From positions 1-64,000 of the forward strand of contig CAYOTA010000007.1 of NCBI GenBank assembly GCA_964406795.1: a DNA stretch of 64,000 nucleotides. The letters run 5' to 3'. A program made the position numbers and the translations under genes. The notes under the pieces are model-generated. The model did no database searches, was not told the origin of the DNA, and was given only the letters and a program-made list of their open reading frames with translations. Below are positions 1 to 7,968 of this stretch, piece after piece; within the stretch, counting starts at the first letter, position 1, and each line of letters begins with the position of its first letter. Source of the DNA: JAGORM01 sp964406795. GTDB taxonomy: Bacteria; Patescibacteriota; Microgenomatia; Levybacterales; GWA1-39-11.

Positions 1-58
1 AGTATCTTGATTCTTACTACCCCCAAGTGTTACCGAGGTACTCATCCAGTACAAAAAG

Positions 59-87
59 TTGTATAAGCTCAAGTAATTGACTATAAT
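59..87 (+). promoter_or_regulatory. Putative lepA promoter with inverted repeat
   Basis: A TTGTAT box (59-64) and a TATAAT box (82-87) stand 17 bases apart. A perfect 8-base inverted repeat, AGCTCAAG (66-73) and CTTGAGCT (97-104), brackets the -10 box and could be an operator. Bases 1-58 show nothing recognisable. Confidence 0.5.
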
Positions 88-102
88 TCAATGATGCTTG
101 AG

Positions 103-136
103 CTTGCGGTGCTCGCTCACTTCGTTCACTGCGCTC
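103..136 (-). repeat. Dispersed short element, copy upstream of lepA
   Basis: Read on the minus strand, this stretch (GAGCGCAGTGAACGAAGTGA, continuing GCGAGCACCGCAAG) closely resembles 60345-60374. A 10-base piece, AGCTTGCGGT, also recurs at 1921-1930 just after the lepA stop. It lies in the lepA leader and is in frame with an upstream TTG, but no conserved LepA sequence begins there, so it is treated as a non-coding repeat. Confidence 0.5.
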
Positions 137-148
137 CTAAATTCTCAT

Positions 149-1912
149 ATGAACCAATCAAATATTCGTAATTTTGCAATTATTGCCCATGTAGATCATG
201 GGAAGTCAACACTTGCGGATAGACTTCTTGTCATGACCAACACCATTCGTAAGGAAGACATAGGTGAGCAGTTTTTGGATTCTTCTGCAATCTCAAAAGA
301 ACGCGGAATAACCATAAAGCTTGCACCAGTCCGCATGAACTACACGCTTAATGGAGAGGATTATGTTCTTGATCTTATAGATACTCCAGGTCACGTAGAT
401 TTTTCCTATGAAGTTGTCAGAACTCTTTATGCATGTGAAGGGTCGGTGTTGCTGGTGGACGCCACAAAAGGAATTCAAGCGCAGACTGTGGCAAATCTTA
501 ACTATGCCAAAAAAATAGGCCTAACAATTGTTCCCGCAATTAATAAAATTGATCTTCCCATGTCCAGAGTTGATGAAGTTGAGAAAACCATGGTGGAAAC
601 GCTCGGATTTCAAAAAAGTGAAATTCTATATATTAGTGCAAAGACTGGTGAAGGTGTTGAAGACTTACTCGCGGCAGTTATTGAACGAGTGCCTTCACCT
701 ACCGGAGATGTTGCTGCTCCAACTCAAGCATATATATTTGATTCAGTATATGATGAGCATCGCGGTATTGTAATTTTTGTAAGGCTTGAAAATGGTGAAA
801 TAAAAAAAGGGGATGAGATAGTATTTTTGTCAGATAATTCCCGCGCTATAGTTATGGACATAGGGTTTATGAAGCCTACTTTTAACCAGGCAGAAAAGTT
901 GGTGAATGGTGAGGTTGGTTACGTCATTACAAATGTAAAAGATATTACACAAGCAAAAGTTGGAGACACTATGACGACTGTTAAGAATCCAGGGGTCGCT
1001 CTTCCAGGATTTTTGCCGCTTAAACCATTTGTATATTTATCTATTTATCCCTCCAGTAATTCTGAATTTCAAAACTTACGAAAAGCAGTATATAAAATAA
1101 AACTAAATGATGCAGCGTTAACAATTGCGCCTGAACACAGTACTATTTTTGGACCGGGATTCAGATGCGGATTTTTAGGATTATTGCATTCTCAAATTGT
1201 TATAGAACGACTAGAGCGTGAAGAAGGAGTTGATGTATTTACGGCACCTCCCACCATAGAATACAAGATTGATTCTAAAAGTATTACGAGTCCTAAAGAT
1301 TTTGATAATTCAGCCCAGGAAATGCTGGAGCCTTTTATAGATGGTGAAATTTATGTCCCGGGTGAATATGTAGGAAACATTTTGGAAATTGTAAATGGGA
1401 GGAGAGGTAGACAAACAAACGCAGAATATTTTGAGAGTTTGGTCAAACTTTCATTTGAAATGCCATTGGCTTCCGTAGTCTATGATTTCTATGACAAAAT
1501 AAAGTCAGCATCTTCCGGATATGCGTCATTTGATTATGATATTAAAGATTTTAGAAAGTCACAGTTGGTTAGAGTAGATATTTACGTAAATGAGCAGGTA
1601 ATTCCGGAATTATCATTTATAGTGCACACAACAGAAGTTGAAACATTTAGTAGACGCATAGTTGAAATTTTAGCCTCGGAAATTCCAAAGCACAATTTTG
1701 TAATAGCAGTGCGTGCTCAAGTGGGTGGAAAAATTATTGCCTCAGAACGGATTTCAGCACTCAGAAAAGATGTTACTGCAAAACTTTATGGAGGAGACAG
1801 AACGCGTAAAGATAAGCTTTTAGAAGCCCAGAAAAAAGGTAAATCTAAAATGAAGGCTATAGGAAGAGTATCAATACCAAAAGAGGCGTTTTTGTCTGTC
1901 TTAAAAGTGTAA
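149..1912 (+). CDS. lepA: Elongation factor 4 (LepA), ribosome back-translocating GTPase
   Basis: A cytoplasmic translational GTPase acting on stalled or mistranslocated ribosomes. All G motifs are visible: AHVDHGKS at residues 13-20, the ERGITIK switch I, DTPGH, NKID and a SAK motif. EF-G-like domains and the LepA-specific C-terminal domain follow. The ATG at 149 is chosen because conserved sequence (NQSNIRNFAIIAHVDHGK) starts there; an earlier in-frame TTG at 98 only translates a repeat element. At 587 aa the length is normal. Its last codons are partly duplicated just downstream (1935-2033). Confidence 0.97.
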   Translation: MNQSNIRNFAIIAHVDHGKSTLADRLLVMTNTIRKEDIGEQFLDSSAISKERGITIKLAPVRMNYTLNGEDYVLDLIDTPGHVDFSYEVVRTLYACEGSVLLVDATKGIQAQTVANLNYAKKIGLTIVPAINKIDLPMSRVDEVEKTMVETLGFQKSEILYISAKTGEGVEDLLAAVIERVPSPTGDVAAPTQAYIFDSVYDEHRGIVIFVRLENGEIKKGDEIVFLSDNSRAIVMDIGFMKPTFNQAEKLVNGEVGYVITNVKDITQAKVGDTMTTVKNPGVALPGFLPLKPFVYLSIYPSSNSEFQNLRKAVYKIKLNDAALTIAPEHSTIFGPGFRCGFLGLLHSQIVIERLEREEGVDVFTAPPTIEYKIDSKSITSPKDFDNSAQEMLEPFIDGEIYVPGEYVGNILEIVNGRRGRQTNAEYFESLVKLSFEMPLASVVYDFYDKIKSASSGYASFDYDIKDFRKSQLVRVDIYVNEQVIPELSFIVHTTEVETFSRRIVEILASEIPKHNFVIAVRAQVGGKIIASERISALRKDVTAKLYGGDRTRKDKLLEAQKKGKSKMKAIGRVSIPKEAFLSVLKV

Positions 1913-1913
1913 T

Positions 1914-1946
1914 TTCTAAAAGCTTGCGGTCCTAAAGCTTTTAGAA
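1914..1946. repeat. Perfect 12-bp hairpin after lepA
   Basis: TTCTAAAAGCTT (1914-1925) and AAGCTTTTAGAA (1935-1946) are perfect inverted copies separated by 9 bases. No U-rich tract follows, so this is not a standard terminator. The right arm is the start of the duplicated lepA tail, so the hairpin looks like a by-product of the rearrangement that made the duplication. Confidence 0.7.
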
Positions 1947-2033
1947 GCCCAGAAAAAAGGTAAATCTAAAATGAAGGCTATAGGAAGAGTTAGTATTCCC
2001 AAAGAAGCATTCTTCAGCCTTTTGAGGGTGTAG
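1935..2033 (+). pseudogene. Second, diverged copy of the lepA 3' end
   Basis: Bases 1935-1990 are identical to 1814-1869 inside lepA (56 bases). The next 43 bases are aligned but diverged: the real gene ends AFLSVLKV, this copy ends AFFSLLRV and then stops at 2031-2033. Most codon changes are silent or conservative, so the tail evolved under selection in another lepA allele before ending up here. A stop codon lies in frame just upstream, so it is not expressed as LepA. It overlaps the 3' end of the next minus-strand gene. Confidence 0.85.
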
Positions 2034-2472
2034 GGTTTTGTTTTACAGCAGCTTGCCATGCGTTTAAAATTATTTCACCTGCATTTTTTCTTTGTGATGT
2101 GGTTAATTCTCTTCCGTTATTTCTTTGATGATCTACTGCAATGAGCCTTTTTGATTGTCCCAAATGAACCTCAAAGGCGCTTGCAAGTTGATAAGAAGAT
2201 GGTTGTGGAGGTGCATCTGGCTCAGAATAAGTTAAGTGTCTTTCCCAAATATTAAATCCAATGCGTCCAGATCCATTCTCGTCTAGTCCAGATCTAAATT
2301 GAATTACAGTATTATGTTTCCCATCTGTTTGCTTTTCTCTGTTTCCCAAATTGAACGTTCTAATTTCTTCCCCCTTTCCATAAGTCTCAATTAAAAGTCT
2401 TAGTCCATCTTTTAATTCTCGAGGAGTTGGTGCGGGGCCATCTTCATAAATTCTTTGTTCAGGGGACGCCAT
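2014..2472 (-). CDS. Unknown 152-aa protein, tandem paralogue A
   Basis: I do not recognise this family. It shares with the next gene the start MASPEQRIY, a PTP-EL segment near residue 16, a K-x-DG-x-HNT-x-IQF core and the C-terminus KxNPTPSK, so the two are tandem duplicates. There is no signal peptide, membrane segment or cysteine cluster; the protein should be cytosolic. Its stop codon lies inside the lepA tail remnant, suggesting the rearrangement fixed the present 3' end. The following minus-strand spacer to 2511 is short, so the paralogues are probably co-transcribed. Confidence 0.75.
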   Translation of the reverse strand: MASPEQRIYEDGPAPTPRELKDGLRLLIETYGKGEEIRTFNLGNREKQTDGKHNTVIQFRSGLDENGSGRIGFNIWERHLTYSEPDAPPQPSSYQLASAFEVHLGQSKRLIAVDHQRNNGRELTTSQRKNAGEIILNAWQAAVKQNPTPSKG

Positions 2473-2510
2473 GAGGGTATTATATATCTGCAGGGCTATA
2501 AGTCAAGAGT

Positions 2511-2960
2511 TTATTGTTTTGAAGGTGTAGGATTTTTTTCAGCTCCTAACTCCCATGAGACTAATGCTAACTGTTTTACAGCACGCCGTTGTCCTGGGGT
2601 TAATCGTTGCCCTGTATGATTATTTCTTGTGTTAACTTTTTTATTTTTCCTATCTGAATATATTTCAAAATCCGCAATCATTTCATAATGTAGATCTGGG
2701 GATTTTCCTATTTCAAATGTAGGTTTTACTCTTGAAAGTACACTTAGCCCGACACTTCCTCCTCCTCCTCTTTCATTCAGGTGCGAATTAAATTGTATTT
2801 GTGTATTGTGTGCCCCATCAAGTTTATTCCTATCTGAACTAACAGTTAAAAACCACCCATTTCCATGTGTTTTTACAAGAAGCTCTATTGTTCTTTTAAG
2901 CTCACCGGGAGTTGGTGCCTTGGGACTGTTTTGATAAATTCTTTGTTCAGGTGATGCCAT
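2511..2960 (-). CDS. Unknown 149-aa protein, tandem paralogue B
   Basis: A second member of the same unrecognised family, with start MASPEQRIY, core KLDGAHNTQIQF and end KNPTPSK. It differs in the middle by a Gly-rich stretch (ERGGGGSVGL). It lies 8 bases after the upstream minus-strand gene, so the three genes 3310 to 2014 likely form one transcript. No domain, signal peptide or membrane segment is evident. Duplication followed by moderate divergence points to a small-family function such as binding variable partners, but the sequence does not show which. Confidence 0.75.
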   Translation of the reverse strand: MASPEQRIYQNSPKAPTPGELKRTIELLVKTHGNGWFLTVSSDRNKLDGAHNTQIQFNSHLNERGGGGSVGLSVLSRVKPTFEIGKSPDLHYEMIADFEIYSDRKNKKVNTRNNHTGQRLTPGQRRAVKQLALVSWELGAEKNPTPSKQ

Positions 2961-2968
2961 ATGTGAGT

Positions 2969-3310
2969 TTAGCGCCTTGAAGGAATCGTAACTTGCTGGG
3001 ATTGATTTTTTTTGATTCTTATTTCAAATCTATTACCCGTGTATATTCTTCCCTCTTCCATTTGACGTAAAAAGGAATGTTTTGAGTAATCCTCGTGGAT
3101 GCCTAGCGTTCGACCAACTTCCCTGTGCATGTTGTTTCCCCATGTCTTGTCAATTGCTGCAATTTGTACAACAGCATCAATTACTTCTTGTTTTTTGGCT
3201 GGGTTATCTTGATCTTTCCCCAGAAGCCTTGCTAAGGGTTCTCCATTTTTCATATCGTAATGATGAAGAGGTCGATTTATTATAACTTCTTTTGAAGCTG
3301 ACATATACAT
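2969..3310 (-). CDS. Unknown 113-aa protein
   Basis: An unrecognised cytosolic protein with a basic C-terminus (KKNQSQQVTIPSRR). The start may be the ATG at 3310 or the one two codons later at 3304. A minus-strand TTGAAC (3338-3343) and TTATCA (3315-3320), 17 bases apart, would start transcription next to either ATG. It is the first gene of a run with the two paralogues downstream. The middle (HREVGRTLGIHEDYSKHSFLRQ) looks helical and could be an HTH-like segment, but this is weak. Confidence 0.65.
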   Translation of the reverse strand: MYMSASKEVIINRPLHHYDMKNGEPLARLLGKDQDNPAKKQEVIDAVVQIAAIDKTWGNNMHREVGRTLGIHEDYSKHSFLRQMEEGRIYTGNRFEIRIKKNQSQQVTIPSRR

Positions 3311-3350
3311 GTGATGATAACATTGCGGGTATATTTAGTTCAAGTAAGAA

Positions 3351-4634
3351 TTATAGGAGGAAGAAGACGCCGGTGAGTACTAGTACTCCTAGAACTCCCA
3401 CTATAGCTAGAGTCGTTTCCACAATTCCTGTTGCGGGGATTTCACCAGTTCCACCAGTGGCTCCACCGGGTTGTACTGTTTGATTTGCTCCTGTTCCGCC
3501 ACTTCCTGGAGGAGCTGCAGAAACAGTTATTGTTTGTGAACAAGTAGTAGTTTCACTGACGGCTCCTGTACTGTCAGTTAGAGTTACTGTTGCTGGATAT
3601 GTTCCTGCATTACTGTAAGTGTGAGAAATCTGAACATTTACGTTTCCTGTTCCTACGCCTCCCGCCTGTGTTACCTCCTGAACAACCCCGTCACCAAATG
3701 AGAAGGTTACCTTGCTGATAGTAGCAGTTGGGTGACTACCTGAAGCTGTAAAGACTAGTGAGTAAGGAGCAACTCCTACCGCGGATCTATCCAAGAATAG
3801 TCCTGAACAAACTGGTTTCTGAACTGTGGTAGGCGTAGGAGTTGGCGTAGAAGTTCCGTTTAGGCCGCCTGCACCACCGTTAGATCCTCCATTCGTCCCA
3901 CCGTTAGTTCCCCCATTTGATCCTCCATTCGTCCCACCATTTGATCCTCCGTTTGTCCCTCCGTTACTTCCTCCATTGGAGCCTCCGTTACTACCACCAT
4001 TTGTACCTCCGTTGCTTCCACCATTCGTCCCGCCGTTAGAGCCTCCATTGCTTCCCCCATTTCCCCCGTTTCCTCCTGATTGAGCTATAGTTACACTTGA
4101 TGACTCAGTACTATTGAGCACGTTTTCAGTTTTGCCGTCAGAACTGGCTACACTAAATACTTGTGATGAAGGTTGGTTAAATTTAACAAGAGTAGGGCTT
4201 CCAGCAGTTGTGGTAAGTGCTTTTAGCGTAAGTGTCGCAACCTTAGTTCTAGCTGTAATTGCCTGTTCTATGTCAGGTTCGGTGGACGCGGAAAGACTAA
4301 CGGTTCCTCCAGTTACTTCAGGCTCCACTAGCGTTACAGGTAAAACGCTTGCATTTTTCTGGAGGGATACTATTTGCAGCTTTGCAGGGTCGACTTGAAT
4401 TGTCATTTCTACAATGGACACAGCATTTTCTCCCGGGTCAGCATAAATATCAAGCGTAAAATTCTGATTTACGGTTGTATTAACAGAAGCTGGTGAAAAA
4501 GAAAGGGTAGTTGTGGGCGAGGCAACTGACTGAAGGTCTGTTTGGCGCTTTACAATAAAAAGTGTAATTGGGATTACTGCCAGCAAAAGAAGTACATTTC
4601 CTAAAATAAAATATTTGTTCTTCAATATATTCAT
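3351..4634 (-). CDS. Cohesin-like and PKD surface protein with IPATG tail
   Basis: A secreted, surface-anchored protein of 427 aa. In order: an N-terminal membrane or signal segment (about residues 8-27); a cohesin-like beta-sandwich (about 35-185) with the family pattern of an A-x-S-x-V-E-M-x-I-x-V-DP-x-KL-x-IVS strand; a linker of GGSN/GGTN repeats (about 188-265); a PKD-like domain containing SFGDG and HTYSNAGTYPATVTLTD; then IPATG, a hydrophobic helix and the C-terminus. The tail resembles a sortase sorting signal but lacks a clear basic end. ATG 4634 is preferred to 4646 because the hydrophobic segment follows directly. A sortase is encoded at 46337-46933. Confidence 0.85.
   Translation of the reverse strand: MNILKNKYFILGNVLLLLAVIPITLFIVKRQTDLQSVASPTTTLSFSPASVNTTVNQNFTLDIYADPGENAVSIVEMTIQVDPAKLQIVSLQKNASVLPVTLVEPEVTGGTVSLSASTEPDIEQAITARTKVATLTLKALTTTAGSPTLVKFNQPSSQVFSVASSDGKTENVLNSTESSSVTIAQSGGNGGNGGSNGGSNGGTNGGSNGGTNGGSNGGSNGGSNGGTNGGSNGGTNGGSNGGTNGGTNGGSNGGAGGLNGTSTPTPTPTTVQKPVCSGLFLDRSAVGVAPYSLVFTASGSHPTATISKVTFSFGDGVVQEVTQAGGVGTGNVNVQISHTYSNAGTYPATVTLTDSTGAVSETTTCSQTITVSAAPPGSGGTGANQTVQPGGATGGTGEIPATGIVETTLAIVGVLGVLVLTGVFFLL
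3862..4080 (-). repeat. Coding minisatellite, GGSN/GGTN linker
   Basis: Twelve-base units such as GGATCAAATGGG encode about 15 tandem Gly-Gly-Ser/Thr-Asn blocks in the cohesin-like protein. Units differ mainly at silent positions and at Ser versus Thr. The array is likely to change length by slippage, which would alter the spacing between the cohesin-like and PKD domains. Confidence 0.85.
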
Positions 4635-4661
4635 AGCAAGATGCAAAAATCCCTTGTTACC

Positions 4662-4690
4662 AGCGTATCCAATTTAAACTATATTGTCAA
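4662..4690 (-). promoter_or_regulatory. Putative promoter of the cohesin-like gene
   Basis: On the minus strand TTGACA (4690-4685) and TACGCT (4667-4662) are 17 bases apart, ahead of the start at 4634. The -10 box is weak. It is divergent from the groS promoter. Confidence 0.4.
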
Positions 4691-4718
4691 CAATTCAAAC
4701 CATATTCTATATAACCCC

Positions 4719-4747
4719 TTGACAAATAAGAAAGATTTTTTTACAAT
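4719..4747 (+). promoter_or_regulatory. groS promoter, sigma-70 type
   Basis: TTGACA (4719-4724) and TACAAT (4742-4747) have the ideal 17-base spacing. The CIRCE-like repeat begins at the last base of the -10 box, so HrcA bound there would block RNA polymerase. Confidence 0.8.
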
Positions 4748-4773
4748 TAGCAATCACTAGAGTTAATTGATAG
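4747..4773 (+). promoter_or_regulatory. Degenerate CIRCE operator (HrcA site) of groS
   Basis: TTAGCAATC, nine bases, then AATTGATAG. The CIRCE consensus is TTAGCACTC-N9-GAGTGCTAA. The left arm has one change and the right arm has four. The position at the transcription start, and the better copies ahead of hsp20 and hrcA, support the call. Confidence 0.6.
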
Positions 4774-4777
4774 AAAT

Positions 4778-5095
4778 ATGACAAAGACAACCACTACATC
4801 CGCACCCAAAATTAAGCCATTATTTGGCAACGTTCTCATAAAGCCGTTAGAGGCTGAATCAAAAACATCCGGTGGCATATATCTTCCTGATAATGCAAAA
4901 GAAAAACCAACAATTGGTGAAGTTATGGCAGTTGGAGAAGGTTCTTGGAATGAAGATGCAGATAAAAAGATTAAAATGGAGGTAAAGGTAGGGCAAAAAG
5001 TAATGTACAAGAAATGGGGAGGAAATGAAGTAAAAGTTGGGTACGAAGAATGGACAATTGTTGACCAAAAAGATATTCTAGCAATTGTTGACTAA
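4778..5095 (+). CDS. groS: Co-chaperonin GroES (Cpn10)
   Basis: The lid of the GroEL folding chamber, 105 aa. The family pattern is clear: KPLFGNVLIKPLEAESKTSGGIYLPD at the N-terminus with the mobile loop, VMAVGEG, and the C-terminal ILAIVD. An extra Thr-rich segment of about 10 residues precedes the usual start. It is first in an operon with an unknown gene and groL, under a strong promoter with a CIRCE-like operator, as expected for a heat-shock gene. Confidence 0.97.
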   Translation: MTKTTTTSAPKIKPLFGNVLIKPLEAESKTSGGIYLPDNAKEKPTIGEVMAVGEGSWNEDADKKIKMEVKVGQKVMYKKWGGNEVKVGYEEWTIVDQKDILAIVD

Positions 5096-5108
5096 GGAGA
5101 AAACTTTT

Positions 5109-5408
5109 ATGGCAAGATCAGAAAGAACAATTCAGCAAGTTCGTCAAGCTGTTAATAACGAAATAAATGCAGGCATAAAAGTTGCAAGAAATATTGGTTT
5201 AGGGTTCGAAAGTTTAAGAAGCGATTTATCAAGAAAAGATATTAGGTTAAGTGGGATACAGGATGTCTTAAGTGGAGCTCAAGTAGAGCATGTAAGGCAA
5301 TTTGAACAAGGATCTAGAGAAGAAGGACGTCAAGACGCACGAGATTGGTTAGGGGGGAAAAGTGGAACTGAAACAGCAGGTATTTTAAAAAATTTGAGAG
5401 GAAGATAA
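5109..5408 (+). CDS. Unknown 99-aa protein between groS and groL
   Basis: Not recognised. The start at 5109 is set by an AAGGAG Shine-Dalgarno sequence at 5094-5099 overlapping the groS stop; an earlier in-frame ATG at 5085 lies inside groS. The protein is charged, with no membrane segment: an N-terminal helix (RSERTIQQVRQAVNNEINAG), a Ser/Arg-rich middle and a C-terminal Gly/Arg end (LKNLRGR). groL begins one base after its stop, so it is certainly co-transcribed and probably translationally coupled with the chaperonin. A chaperonin-related role is only inference from position. Confidence 0.8.
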   Translation: MARSERTIQQVRQAVNNEINAGIKVARNIGLGFESLRSDLSRKDIRLSGIQDVLSGAQVEHVRQFEQGSREEGRQDARDWLGGKSGTETAGILKNLRGR

Positions 5409-5409
5409 T

Positions 5410-7053
5410 ATGGCAAAACAAATTATTTATTCAGAAGAAGCACGTAAAAAGTTAAAATCAGGTGTTGATAAGCTTGCAAATGCAGTTGTGACAACGCTTG
5501 GTCCTAAGGGGCGTAATGTTGCAATTGATAAAAAGTGGGGAGCTCCCAGTGTAATTCATGATGGAGTAACCGTGGCCAAGGAAATAGAACTGGAAGATCC
5601 ATTTGAAAACATGGGCGCGCAGTTAGTAAAAGAAGCAGCCTCAAAAACAAATGACGTGGCAGGAGACGGAACAACTACGGCGACGCTTCTAACCCAGCAA
5701 ATAATCCACGGCGGATTTAAGGCAGTTGCTGCAGGAAGTAATCCTATGATTCTTAAAATAGGCGTTGAAAAAGGAGTGCATGCTGTAGTTGCCGAAGTAA
5801 AGCGTATGAGTAAAAAAGTGACCGATGGTGATGTAGCAAAAGTTGCAACTATTTCGGCTCAAGACGCAGAAATTGGAAAACTTATTGCAGAAGCATTAAA
5901 TAAGGTAGGAAAAGACGGAATTGTAACTGTAGAAGAGGGAAAAGGAGTTGAATTTAGCATAGATTACAAAGAGGGAATGGAATTTGATAAGGGTTACGCG
6001 TCATCTTATTTTGTAACAAATACTGACCGCATGGAGGCTGAAATCAATGACGCATACATTTTAATAACTGACAAAAAAATTACAAACCTTTCAGAATTGC
6101 TTCCGTTCCTCGAAAGCTTTATTAAAGTTTCCAAAAATTTAGTTATCATTGCAGATGACATAGAAGGTGAAGCACTTGCCACCTTGGTACTCAACAAATT
6201 AAGAGGCTCATTTAATGTGTTAGCTCTTAAAGCACCTGGATTTGGTGACAGAAGAAAGGCAATGTTAGAAGATATCGCAGCACTAACTGGTGCAACTGTT
6301 ATTTCTGACGATTTAGGCCGCAAGTTTGACTCAGTAACTATTGAAGACTGTGGAAGAGCTGAAAAAGTAAAATCCACAAATGAAAATACTCAAATAATTG
6401 GAGGTAAGGGTGAAAAAACAATGGTTAATGCTCGTGTTGGGCAAATAAAAGCAGAATTAGAACGATCAACTTCAGAATTTGACCGCGAAAAACTTCAGGA
6501 AAGACTTGCTAAATTATCAGGCGGAGCTGCAGTAATAAACGTAGGAGCAGCAACTGAGGTTGAGATGAAAGAGAAAAAAGAACGCGTTATTGATGCAGTT
6601 GCGGCTACTAAAGCAGCACTTGAAGAAGGAATAGTTCCTGGTGGTGGAGTAACACTATTAAAAGCAAGTAAGGTTCTTCCTAAACTAAAAGCGTCATTAG
6701 CTTCTGATGACGAGAAACAAGGAGTACAAGTCTTATATGAAGCACTAGCTCAGCCTGCATCTTGGATTGTCAAAAATGCCGGAGAAGAGCCGGGAGTTAT
6801 CATGCGGGACCTAGAAGCGTCAAAAGAAGATGATTATGGATTTAATGTAATGACCATGAAATATGGCTCTATGATAGAGGCAGGAATTGTGGATCCGGCA
6901 AAAGTAACCCGCACCGCAGTTCAAAATTCAGCATCTGTTGCCATGATGGTACTCACCACAGAGGCACTTATTTCAGATATTCCAGAAAAGAAAGATTCTC
7001 CAGCAGGCGGAATGCCGGGCGGCATGCCAGGCATGGGCGGCATGGATTTCTAG
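5410..7053 (+). CDS. groL: Chaperonin GroEL (Cpn60)
   Basis: ATP-dependent folding chamber subunit, 547 aa, the usual length. Visible signatures are the N-terminal nucleotide site (TLGPKGRNV, DGVTVAKEI, DGTTTAT), the apical domain, AAVINVGAATEVEMKEKKERV, the GGGVTLL return segment, and the C-terminal flexible tail made of GGMPGGM-type repeats. It is the third gene of the groS operon, with a GAGAGGA ribosome binding site just upstream. The sequence is canonical, with no sign of degradation. Confidence 0.98.
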   Translation: MAKQIIYSEEARKKLKSGVDKLANAVVTTLGPKGRNVAIDKKWGAPSVIHDGVTVAKEIELEDPFENMGAQLVKEAASKTNDVAGDGTTTATLLTQQIIHGGFKAVAAGSNPMILKIGVEKGVHAVVAEVKRMSKKVTDGDVAKVATISAQDAEIGKLIAEALNKVGKDGIVTVEEGKGVEFSIDYKEGMEFDKGYASSYFVTNTDRMEAEINDAYILITDKKITNLSELLPFLESFIKVSKNLVIIADDIEGEALATLVLNKLRGSFNVLALKAPGFGDRRKAMLEDIAALTGATVISDDLGRKFDSVTIEDCGRAEKVKSTNENTQIIGGKGEKTMVNARVGQIKAELERSTSEFDREKLQERLAKLSGGAAVINVGAATEVEMKEKKERVIDAVAATKAALEEGIVPGGGVTLLKASKVLPKLKASLASDDEKQGVQVLYEALAQPASWIVKNAGEEPGVIMRDLEASKEDDYGFNVMTMKYGSMIEAGIVDPAKVTRTAVQNSASVAMMVLTTEALISDIPEKKDSPAGGMPGGMPGMGGMDF

Positions 7054-7095
7054 TTAATCCTCGTTTTTCATCTTCCAACAAGGTAAAATAAACAC

Positions 7096-7968
7096 ATGAT
7101 AGATGTGCATTGCCATTTAAATTTCTACAAGTTTAATAATGATTACGATCAGGTAATTAAAGATGCATTAAACGCTGGTGTTTCAAAAATTGTGAATACC
7201 GGTACTTCTATTGAATCCAGTGCCAAAGCTGTGGAATTAGCCTCAAAATATCCAGAACTGTATGCAATTGTGGGAATCCACCCACACCATGCAGATAAGA
7301 CCGAAGCTTCGTTCTTGCAGTCCTCGGCTGCGCCTGCGGGCTTAAAAACAGACGCAAAATATGAGGGGATTCCAGCTGAGAATTGGCTGGAACAACTAGA
7401 GATTTTGGCCAAAAAGCCAAAAGTAATTGGAATTGGAGAAATAGGCATGGACTATTTTAGATACAAGTCTAATGGAATAGTTGAGAAAAAACTTCAGGAA
7501 GACGCATTTAGAAAACAGATAGAATTATCAATAAAGCTTGGATTACCGCTTCAAATACACAATAGGTTGGCGTGGGATGATACTTTAAACATGCTTTTAG
7601 AATACAAAAATCAGTTACAAAGGGTTCCGGGAATGTTCCATTGCTATTCGGGAAGCATAGGATTTACCAGGAAAGTTTTGGATGCGGGATTTTACCTGGG
7701 CTTTGATGGAAATTCCACCTATCCGGGAATTCCTCCCGGTGAAAGTACGTCACTTTCAGATCTTATAAAGTATGCACCCATGGATCGGATCCTTACAGAA
7801 ACGGATAGTCCGTTTTTATCCCCACAAGAACTTCGCGGGACTCGCAATGTTCCTCAAAATGTTATAATTGTAGGAGAGCACATAGGGCATCTTAAAGGTA
7901 TCTCAAAAGACGAAGTAAAGGCCGCAACTGAGGCTAATTTTAAAGCAGTTTTTGGAAAACATATATGA
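7096..7968 (+). CDS. tatD: TatD-family metal-dependent deoxyribonuclease
   Basis: A TIM-barrel hydrolase with 3'-5' exonuclease-type activity in the characterised family. Metal ligands are visible: HCH at residues 5-7, GEIGMDY with the bridging Glu, IHNR, FHCYSGS and TETDSPF. There is an unusual insertion of about 20 residues after GIHPHHAD (around residues 73-96, nucleotides 7312-7385), rich in Ala and Ser and encoded by locally GC-rich DNA. A TAAAAT box at 7084-7089 lies 6 bases before the ATG, so the mRNA is probably leaderless. Its stop overlaps the next start (ATGA). Confidence 0.93.
   Translation: MIDVHCHLNFYKFNNDYDQVIKDALNAGVSKIVNTGTSIESSAKAVELASKYPELYAIVGIHPHHADKTEASFLQSSAAPAGLKTDAKYEGIPAENWLEQLEILAKKPKVIGIGEIGMDYFRYKSNGIVEKKLQEDAFRKQIELSIKLGLPLQIHNRLAWDDTLNMLLEYKNQLQRVPGMFHCYSGSIGFTRKVLDAGFYLGFDGNSTYPGIPPGESTSLSDLIKYAPMDRILTETDSPFLSPQELRGTRNVPQNVIIVGEHIGHLKGISKDEVKAATEANFKAVFGKHI

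Noticed and set aside
3862..4080. CRISPR-like array
   Set aside because: The regular units are 12-base coding repeats with no spacers; nothing elsewhere shows repeat-spacer structure and there are no cas genes.
3826..4083. Plus-strand Pro-rich reading frame
   Set aside because: It is the reverse reading of the Gly/Asn linker repeats in the cohesin-like gene, with no start signal.
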